Source: Thermohalobaculum sediminis
GTDB lineage: Bacteria; Pseudomonadota; Alphaproteobacteria; Rhodobacterales; Rhodobacteraceae
DNA length: 64,000 bases
Direction: 5' to 3'
NCBI RefSeq assembly: GCF_023487995.1
Contig: NZ_JAMFKN010000001.1
Location: forward strand, 620,001 to 684,000
How positions within the stretch are numbered: the first letter of the stretch is position 1; each line of letters starts with the position of its first letter. The notes under the pieces are model-generated. The model saw only the letters and a program-made list of their open reading frames with translations. It searched no databases and was not told the DNA's origin. Positions 58,120-64,000 of this stretch are shown in pieces. The position numbers were made by a program, and so were the translations under genes.

Positions 58120-59430
58120 TCAGTGGTGGCGGGTGATGCGCTTGCGGACGCGCCGCACCGACCATGCGACCGCCGCGATGACCGGCAGTGCCGCAACCGC
58201 GATCAGCGTGGTCTTGTCGATGCCCGCAAGCTTGGCCGCGGGTGCGAGGATGTAGCCGAGCAGGCTCACCGCGTAATAGCTGATGGCGACGACCGACAGG
58301 CCCTCGACCGTCTCCTGCAGCCGCAGCGCCATGTCGGCCCGCGCGTCCATCGAGGCGAGCAGCTTCTGATTCTGCGACTCGACCGCGACATCGACGCGGG
58401 TGCGCAGCAGGTCCGCGATCCGGCTCGCCCGCGTCGCAAGATCCGCAAGCCGCCCCGCGGTGGCATGGCAGGTCCGCATCGCCGGGTCGTAGCGGCGCAT
58501 CATGAACTCCGAGAACAGCTGCCGGCCCATCAGCCGTTCCTCGCGCAGGTTCTCGATGCGCTGGTGCACGATTGCCTCGTAGGCGCGCGCCGCGCCGAAG
58601 CGGAAGGCGGTGGCAGCCGACAGCGCCTCGATCTCGGCCGAGAGCGCGGTCAGCTGGTCGAGGATCGCCTGCTCGGGGGCCGAGCGGTCGCTCGATGCCA
58701 CCAGCCGGATCAGGTCGGTCAGCTCGCGGTCGATCTGGTTGAGCCGCCGCGCCGCGTCGCGCGCGATCGGCAGGGCGAGCATCGACAGGATGCGGTAGTT
58801 CTCGATCTCGATCAGCCGCTGCACCGCGCGGCCGATGCGGCGGTCGCCCACCTCGCCATGCAGGACAAGCGCGAAGCGGGTGAAGCCGCCCTCGTGGATG
58901 CGGAAGTCGCCGATCGCGAGCCCCGCCCCGTCCAGCACCCGCGCCGCCACCATGCTCTCGCGCGAGAAGGCGCGGGCCAGTGGGCCATCGAGTGCCGCCA
59001 CCGCCGCGTCGAAGTCGGCCACGCTCAGGAGCTCGATCTCGACGGCCGCGACCACCTTGCCGGGCGCCTGCGCCAGCCAGTCCGAGGGCAGGTGCTCGAT
59101 CAGGGCGGGGGCGAACAGCGTCTCGGCGGGACCGCTCTCGAACAGCGTGTAGCTCACGAACTCGGTGTGCCGCTCCCATTTCAGGCGGAAGCGACCCAGA
59201 TCAGCGAAGTAGTGGTTTGCGTCGGGCGCGGGATGGGGCGCGCCGTGCCGGTCGATCAGCGCCGTCAGATGCGCGCGGTCGGCGGCGGGATCGCGCTCGG
59301 CGGCGTTCTCGGTCTGCTTGAAGGCGATCATCAGCACCCGCCCGGGCGCGTCCGTGGGCGTGAAAGGCCGGGCGTGCAGCTCGTTCGTCAGCGCGAAGCG
59401 CCGCGGATGGTTGTCGAGCACGCTCTTCAT
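58120..59430 (-). CDS. DUF3422 family membrane protein
   Basis: A 436-residue protein. Soluble N-terminal domain starts DNHPRRFALTNELHARPF, the DUF3422 signature, with FADLGRFRLKWERHTEFVSYTLF. A helical region follows (RRLNQIDRELTDLIRLVASS, AEIEALSAATAFRFGAARAYEAIV). Two C-terminal membrane segments (VVAISYYAVSLLGYIL, TLIAVAALPVIAAVAWSV) are followed by a basic tail. This is an alphaproteobacterial family of unknown function with CorA-like overall layout. GGAGGTGGGACG precedes ATG 59430. Confidence 0.9.
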   Translation of the reverse strand: MKSVLDNHPRRFALTNELHARPFTPTDAPGRVLMIAFKQTENAAERDPAADRAHLTALIDRHGAPHPAPDANHYFADLGRFRLKWERHTEFVSYTLFESGPAETLFAPALIEHLPSDWLAQAPGKVVAAVEIELLSVADFDAAVAALDGPLARAFSRESMVAARVLDGAGLAIGDFRIHEGGFTRFALVLHGEVGDRRIGRAVQRLIEIENYRILSMLALPIARDAARRLNQIDRELTDLIRLVASSDRSAPEQAILDQLTALSAEIEALSAATAFRFGAARAYEAIVHQRIENLREERLMGRQLFSEFMMRRYDPAMRTCHATAGRLADLATRASRIADLLRTRVDVAVESQNQKLLASMDARADMALRLQETVEGLSVVAISYYAVSLLGYILAPAAKLAGIDKTTLIAVAALPVIAAVAWSVRRVRKRITRHH

Positions 59431-59744
59431 CGTCCCACCTCCGGCGGCGCAGGGCCATACGACCGCGGCACACCATAGCGGCACGCCGGCGCCGCGCCAG
59501 CACCCTTCTGCCGCACCCCGCCTGCCGGGCCGTTCATGCCGGGCAGCATTGCCGCCGCAGCCCGAGGTGCGCCGCCGTCGCGGGCCTCGCCCGGGACCAC
59601 CTTCACGCCCGACGCGGGCTCGCCGCACGCCGCGCGCGACGTTCCCGAATCATGCGGATTGGTATCGTCCGGCCTTCGGGCGGCTGTCCCGAAGGACCCA
59701 GCGCGCGCGGCGCCGGCAGGGGCCGCCATCGCCCGCGGGGCCTC
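59431..59744. other. Intergenic region behind the TPR-methyltransferase gene
   Basis: 314 bp containing the candidate terminator at 59673 and the leader of the DUF3422 gene. No gene is supported; open frames here are GC artefacts. Confidence 0.45.
59673..59695 (-). terminator. Candidate terminator hairpin
   Basis: CCTTCGGG (59673-59680) pairs with CCCGAAGG (59688-59695), 50 bp behind the methyltransferase stop on the minus strand. No T-run follows. Confidence 0.4.
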
Positions 59745-60560
59745 TCAGCCCTCCAGGCGCGCGATCACCAGGTGGCCGGGCACCGGCACACCTTCCTCGT
59801 AGCGCACGGTGATGGGCTCGATGCTCTCGATGGCGAACCCCGCCCCGGCCAGCGCCGCGCGCAGGTAGCCCTCGGAATGGGCGAAGCGGTGCCGCGGGCC
59901 GACCGTCCAGGGCTGCCCTGCGAACGCCGCCTCCGCCAGCGTCTCGGTCGAGAAGGCGAACAGCCCGCCGGGCTCGAGGTTCTTGGCGGCGCCCGCGAGC
60001 AGCGCCTCGACCCCGCCCAGATAGGGCAGGACGTCGGCGGCGACGATCAGGTCGAAAGGCGCATTGTCCTCCTCGTCCTCGGCGGCGAGGAACTCGGCCA
60101 CGTCGCCCACATAGAGATCGTCGTAGAGCCCCTTGTCCTCGGCAACGCCCAGCATCCCTTCGGACAGGTCCACCCCCGCGATGTAGCCCGCGGCCGCCCC
60201 CAGCGCCTCGGCCACCAGCCCGGTGCCGCAGCCGAGGTCGAGCACGCGCGCGAAGCGCAGCCCGGCGAGACGCGCCGCGATCAGCCCCGGCACGCCATAG
60301 CCGAGGCGGTCCACGAGGATGCCCTCGAAGGCCTCGGCCTGCTGGTCGAACAGGGTCGCGACATAGGCCGCCGGCGCCCCGTCCGGCGCCGCGCCCCGCC
60401 CAAGCGCCGCCAGCCGCACCGCGGCACCCCCATGGTCGGCGGGGTCGAGCGCCAGCACCTCGCGGTAGGCCGCTGCCGCCTCGTCGTGCCGGCCCGCCTT
60501 CTCGAGCGCGAGCGCGCGGTTGTAGGCGCGGGCAAGGGGCGTGTCGTCGTCGCTGGTCAT
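59745..60560 (-). CDS. TPR-containing SAM-dependent methyltransferase
   Basis: A 271-residue protein. A short TPR segment (residues 8-45, ARAYNRALALEKAGRHDEAAAAYREVLALDP) precedes a class I methyltransferase domain with motif I VLDLGCGTGLVAEAL, motif II IAGVDLSEGMLGVA and motif IV FDLIVAADVLPYLGG. The order occurs in small-molecule or protein methyltransferases of alphaproteobacteria. The substrate is unknown. It is divergently placed from nothing and followed by a terminator-like hairpin. Confidence 0.85.
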   Translation of the reverse strand: MTSDDDTPLARAYNRALALEKAGRHDEAAAAYREVLALDPADHGGAAVRLAALGRGAAPDGAPAAYVATLFDQQAEAFEGILVDRLGYGVPGLIAARLAGLRFARVLDLGCGTGLVAEALGAAAGYIAGVDLSEGMLGVAEDKGLYDDLYVGDVAEFLAAEDEEDNAPFDLIVAADVLPYLGGVEALLAGAAKNLEPGGLFAFSTETLAEAAFAGQPWTVGPRHRFAHSEGYLRAALAGAGFAIESIEPITVRYEEGVPVPGHLVIARLEG

Positions 60561-60671
60561 GGTCCGTCGCCTCGGAGGGGGCACCGCCCGGCAGCCGGGG
60601 GCAGGTTCGGCCGCAGAGATCCCGCAGCGCCGCGGCGGCGTCAAGCGGCGCGCGTGCCGAAAGAACAAAGT

Positions 60672-60692
60672 GGCCTCGGGTCAAGCCCGGGG
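60672..60692. repeat. REP-like palindrome, inverted copy
   Basis: GGCCTCGGGTCAAGCCCGGGG is the reverse complement of the 12643 copy with one or two changes. Confidence 0.55.
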
Positions 60693-60717
60693 CCCGACCG
60701 ATTGGCGGCGGTTCGCC

Positions 60718-62406
60718 TCACATGTTCGGATAGTTCGGCCCGTCACCGCCCTGCGGCACCGTCCAGACGATGTTCTGGGCAGGGTCCTTGATGTCGCAGG
60801 TCTTGCAGTGCACGCAGTTCTGGAAGTTGATCTGGAACCGCGGGTTCGAGCCGTCGTCGTCGCGCACCACCTCGTAGACCCCGGCGGGGCAGTAGCGTTG
60901 CGCGGGCTCGGCATATTTCGGCAGATTGTCGGAGATCGGGATCTCGGGGTCCACCAGCTTCAGATGCGCGGGCTGGCTTTCCTCGTGGTTGGTGAAGCTG
61001 AACGCCACGTTCGTGAGACGGTCGAAGCTGAGCACCCCGTCGGGCTTGGGGTAGTCGATCGGCGCGAACCGCTTGGCCCGGCCCGTGGCTTCCGCGTCCG
61101 TCTTGCCATGCGCGAGCGTGCCAAGCGGGTTGAGCCCGCTGAGCCGGGGGCCCAAACCCAGCTTCGCGCTGAGGTTCGCCGCCCACATGTCGAACCCGCC
61201 AAGCGCCAGCGACGCCGCCATCCCGTATTTCGACCACAGGGGCTTCACGTTCCGGACCGGGCGCAGGTCGGCCATGATCGGGCCGGTCCTGACCGACTCC
61301 TCGTAGGCCGCAAGCTCGTCCGAGGCCCGTCCCGCCTGCAATGCCTCCCACGCTGCTTCCGCCGCCGCCTTGCCCGACAGCATCGCGTTGTGGTTGCCCT
61401 TGATGCGCGGCACGTTGACCATGCCGGCCGAGCAGCCCAGCAGCGCGCCGCCAGGGAAGGTCAGCTTCGGCAACGACTGCCAGCCGCCCTCCGAGATCGC
61501 CCGCGCGCCATAGGCCACGCGCTTGCCCCCCTCCAGCACCCTGGCCACCAGCGGATGGTGCTTGAAGCGCTGGAACTCCATGTAGGGGTAGAGATGCGGG
61601 TTCTCGTAGTTCAGGTGGACGACGAAGCCGACATAGACCTGGTTGTTCTCGAGGTGGTACATGAACGAGCCGCCGCCAGCATTCCCGCCCAGCGGCCAGC
61701 CCATGGTGTGGGTGACCTGGCCGGGGCGATGATGCTCGGGCTTCACCTCCCACAGCTCCTTAATGCCGAGGCCGTATTTCTGGACGTCACAGTCCTTCGC
61801 GAGGCCGTATTTCGCGATGATCTGCTTGGCGAGGCTGCCGCGCACGCCCTCGGCGATCATCACGTACTTGCCGTGAAGCTCCATGCCGGGCTCGTAGTTC
61901 GGGCCCGGCTTGCCGTCCTTGCCGAGGCCGAACTCACCCGCGACGACGCCCCTGACCTCGCCATTGTCGCCGGTCACCAGCGCCGAGGCGGCCATGCCGG
62001 GGAAGATCTCGACGCCCAGCGCCTCGGCCTGTTCCGCGAGCCAGCGGCAGACACTGCCCATCGACACGATGTATGTGCCGTGGTTCGACATCAGCGGCGG
62101 CATCAGGAAGTTGGGCAGGCGAAGCTGCCCGGCCTCGCCCAGCACGTAGAAACGATCCTCGCTCACGGGCGTGTTGAGCGGCGCGCCCTTGGCCTTCCAG
62201 TCCGGAATCAGCGCGTCGAGGCCCGAGGGGTCGAGCACCGCGCCCGACAGGATATGCGCCCCGACCTCGGAGCCCTTCTCCAGCACCACGACCGACACAT
62301 CGTCGCCGCCAAGCTGCTTGAGCCGGATCGCAGCACTCAGCCCGGCCGGGCCCGCGCCCACGATCACGACGTCATATTCGACGGATTCGCGTGTCATCTC
62401 GGTCAT
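60718..62406 (-). CDS. Electron transfer flavoprotein-ubiquinone oxidoreductase
   Basis: A 562-residue membrane-associated enzyme. FAD motif VVIVGAGPAGLSAAIRLKQLG at the start. LPNFLMPPLMSNHGTYIVSMG, GMELHGKYVMIAEGVRGSLAKQI and GCSAGMVNVPRIKGNHNAMLSGK follow. The C-terminal ferredoxin domain has CPAGVYEV and NCVHCKTCDIKDPAQNI, the single [4Fe-4S] cluster. It passes electrons from ETF to ubiquinone and thus serves glutaryl-CoA dehydrogenase and beta-oxidation. The start could be ATG 62406, ATG 62397 or GTG 62418; none has a strong ribosome site. Confidence 0.96.
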   Translation of the reverse strand: MTEMTRESVEYDVVIVGAGPAGLSAAIRLKQLGGDDVSVVVLEKGSEVGAHILSGAVLDPSGLDALIPDWKAKGAPLNTPVSEDRFYVLGEAGQLRLPNFLMPPLMSNHGTYIVSMGSVCRWLAEQAEALGVEIFPGMAASALVTGDNGEVRGVVAGEFGLGKDGKPGPNYEPGMELHGKYVMIAEGVRGSLAKQIIAKYGLAKDCDVQKYGLGIKELWEVKPEHHRPGQVTHTMGWPLGGNAGGGSFMYHLENNQVYVGFVVHLNYENPHLYPYMEFQRFKHHPLVARVLEGGKRVAYGARAISEGGWQSLPKLTFPGGALLGCSAGMVNVPRIKGNHNAMLSGKAAAEAAWEALQAGRASDELAAYEESVRTGPIMADLRPVRNVKPLWSKYGMAASLALGGFDMWAANLSAKLGLGPRLSGLNPLGTLAHGKTDAEATGRAKRFAPIDYPKPDGVLSFDRLTNVAFSFTNHEESQPAHLKLVDPEIPISDNLPKYAEPAQRYCPAGVYEVVRDDDGSNPRFQINFQNCVHCKTCDIKDPAQNIVWTVPQGGDGPNYPNM

Positions 62407-62594
62407 GGGGCGGTCCACTCTCTTGCGGCATGGGTGAGGTGAGGGCGTCCCGAGTCGGGATAGCCGCCCCTCCCCGGCAGGTCAATCCGATCCGGGGCGC
62501 GCCGAGCCGGGCGGGCACGAGTCATCGCCCTGATGCCAGTGGCCGCGGCAACCGATCCATGCCATGGTGCGCCCCGGCCGCAAGGGGAGATACG

Positions 62595-64000
62595 ATGACT
62601 GCCGACCGCTGCCGCGTGCTCATGATCCACGCCTGGTTCGCCGACGACAGTTTCTGGAACTACCGCGCGACCTGCGGGCTGGTGGGGGCGAAGTATCCCG
62701 CGCCCCCGCTCAACCTCATCACCGTGGCCGCGATGCTGCCGCAGGAATGGGAGTTCCGGCTGATCGACGAGAATGTCGAGGAACTCACTGACGAGGCGCT
62801 CGACTGGGCCGACCTCGTGCTGTGTGGGGGCATGCTGCCGCAGCGCCCGCGCACGCTGCGCGCGATCGAGCGGGCGCAGGCCCGGGCCAAGCCCGTCCTG
62901 ATCGGCGGGCCCGACACGACCTCGAGCCCGGCCGTCTACGCCCATTGCGAGTTCCAGCTGATCGGCGAGGCCGAGGGCACGCTCGACCGCTTCGTCGCCG
63001 ACTGGCGCGCGGGCCTGCGCCGCGGCGTCTACGAGGCGCCGAAGTTCGCGGCCGACATCACCACGACGCCGGTGCCGCGCTACGACCTGCTGCGCAAGGG
63101 CGCCTATATCGAGCTGAGCCTGCAATTCTCGCGCGGCTGCCCGTTCCTCTGCGAGTTCTGCGACATCATCGAGCTGTATGGCCGCAAGCCGCGGACCAAG
63201 ACGGCGGCGCAGGTGCTGGCCGAGCTCGACGCAATCCACGCCACCGGCCATCGCGGCATCGTCGATTTCGTCGACGACAACCTGATCGGCAACAAGAAGG
63301 CGGTGAAGGCGGTCCTGCCCGAGGTCATCGCCTGGCAGAAGGCGCGCGGCTATCCCTTCCAGTTCACCACCGAGGCCTCGCTCAATCTCGCCGACGACGC
63401 CGAGTTCCTCGAACTGATGCGCGCGGCCAAGTTCATGGCGATCTTCGTCGGCATCGAGAGCCCCGACCCCGACGTGCTGGCGGCCATGCAGAAGAAGCAG
63501 AACACCCGCCGCAACATCGCCGAGAGCATCCACCGCATCTACGCCGCGGGGATCGCCGTGGTAGGCGGCTTCATCGTGGGTTTCGACAACGAGAAACGGA
63601 GCGTCGCGGACGACCTCGTCGAGCTGATCGAGGAGGCCGCGATCTCGGTGGCGATGATCGGCCTCCTCGTCGCGCTGCCAAGCACCCAGCTCGAGCGCCG
63701 GCTCGCGCGAGAGGGGCGGCTCCATACCCTCGACCACACCGAGATCGAGGAGGAGTTCCTGCAGGGCGACCAGTGCACGCAGGGGCTCAACTTCGACACG
63801 CTGCGCCCGCGCGAGGAGGTGCTGGCCGACTACCGCTCGGTGGTCGCGCGCGCCTATGCGCCCGAGGCGTTCTTCGGCCGGATGCGCCGGATGGTCGACC
63901 TTCTCGACATGTCGGGCCCGAACGGCAGGCTGCACCGCGCGAGCGTCGTCCACGAGACGCGGCAGTTCCTCGCACTGATGTGGAACGTCACCTGGAAGCG
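62595..64000 (+). CDS. B12-binding radical SAM protein (3' truncated)
   Basis: 468 residues are visible and the frame runs off the window. The N-terminal cobalamin-binding fold starts CRVLMIHAWFADDSFWNY, with LVLCGGMLPQRPRTLRAI and LIGGPDTTSSPAVY. The radical SAM motif is SRGCPFLCEFCDIIELYGRKPRTK (CxxxCxxC), followed by VDFVDDNLIGNKKAVK, FQFTTEASLNLADD and GIESPDPDVLAAM. The CDI..YGRKPR.K wording is typical of the group with a C-terminal DUF4070 domain that includes the hopanoid C2-methylase HpnP. Whether it methylates a lipid is unknown. GGGGAGA lies 7-11 nt before the ATG. Confidence 0.88.
   Translation, partial: MTADRCRVLMIHAWFADDSFWNYRATCGLVGAKYPAPPLNLITVAAMLPQEWEFRLIDENVEELTDEALDWADLVLCGGMLPQRPRTLRAIERAQARAKPVLIGGPDTTSSPAVYAHCEFQLIGEAEGTLDRFVADWRAGLRRGVYEAPKFAADITTTPVPRYDLLRKGAYIELSLQFSRGCPFLCEFCDIIELYGRKPRTKTAAQVLAELDAIHATGHRGIVDFVDDNLIGNKKAVKAVLPEVIAWQKARGYPFQFTTEASLNLADDAEFLELMRAAKFMAIFVGIESPDPDVLAAMQKKQNTRRNIAESIHRIYAAGIAVVGGFIVGFDNEKRSVADDLVELIEEAAISVAMIGLLVALPSTQLERRLAREGRLHTLDHTEIEEEFLQGDQCTQGLNFDTLRPREEVLADYRSVVARAYAPEAFFGRMRRMVDLLDMSGPNGRLHRASVVHETRQFLALMWNVTWK

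Noticed and set aside
62403-63953. Minus-strand open frame of 516 codons at the right edge
   Set aside because: It is antisense to the B12 radical SAM gene, which has clear catalytic motifs.

Overview
The window reads as chromosomal DNA of a high-GC alphaproteobacterium, most likely Rhodobacterales (Rhodobacteraceae/Paracoccaceae type). The reasons are a very GC-rich codon bias, ATGA/GTGA start-stop overlaps inside operons, a thiOSGE-thiY-tenA-thiZX order behind a TPP riboswitch, a MntR/mntABCD locus, an IalB protein, DctPQM TRAP genes, a DUF3422 protein, UbiA and ETF-QO. Coding density is high. I see no insertion sequence, prophage, CRISPR array, rRNA or tRNA.

Layout. (1) 1-10365: a lipid locus in three blocks that looks like bacterial sphingolipid (ceramide) synthesis, headgroup modification and export: serine palmitoyltransferase (cut by the window edge), Tam41-like nucleotidyltransferase, AspH/LpxO-type hydroxylase, DAG/sphingosine-kinase-family kinase, a CDP-alcohol phosphatidyltransferase with an N-terminal domain, metallophosphoesterase, HIT protein, an LptF/LptG-type permease pair, a GNAT-type acyltransferase (candidate ceramide synthase) and a MobA-like nucleotidyltransferase. 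(2) 10362-13315: DUF2147 protein, periplasmic 5'-nucleotidase, small lipoprotein. (3) 13326-18130: manganese ABC transporter divergent from mntR, with palindromes between them. (4) 18182-21640: cytochrome c with a sorbosone-dehydrogenase-like protein, and a FAS1-FAS1-RTX secreted protein. (5) 21785-32525: a catabolic block (class II aldolase, CoA-transferase, enoyl-CoA hydratase, TRAP transporter, SgaA-like aminotransferase) divergent from a YdiJ-like FAD/Fe-S dehydrogenase and a GntR regulator. (6) 32533-33794: DksA/TraR-like protein and DUF1028 protein. (7) 34126-40020: thiamin biosynthesis and salvage under one TPP riboswitch. (8) 40358-48270: degenerate EF-G paralogue, semialdehyde dehydrogenase, small unknown genes, rlmN, ialB and an ECF sigma factor. 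(9) 48263-55309: asparaginase, DMT exporter, CoA-transferase, flavin amino-acid monooxygenase, amidase and glutaryl-CoA dehydrogenase. The last four fit lysine degradation through 5-aminovalerate and glutarate. (10) 55453-64000: small membrane proteins, rsmE, ubiA, DUF3422, a TPR-methyltransferase, ETF-QO (electron sink for glutaryl-CoA dehydrogenase) and a B12-dependent radical SAM protein cut by the right edge.

Two genome-wide themes show up between genes. One is a family of about 25-bp palindromes with a GGGGCCTCG tail that occurs only in intergenic DNA. The other is a set of strong GC hairpins placed between or behind co-directional genes. The lipid locus is the most interesting system here, because it appears to join ceramide synthesis, headgroup chemistry and a dedicated outer-membrane export permease pair. 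All functions are read from sequence motifs; no database search was possible.
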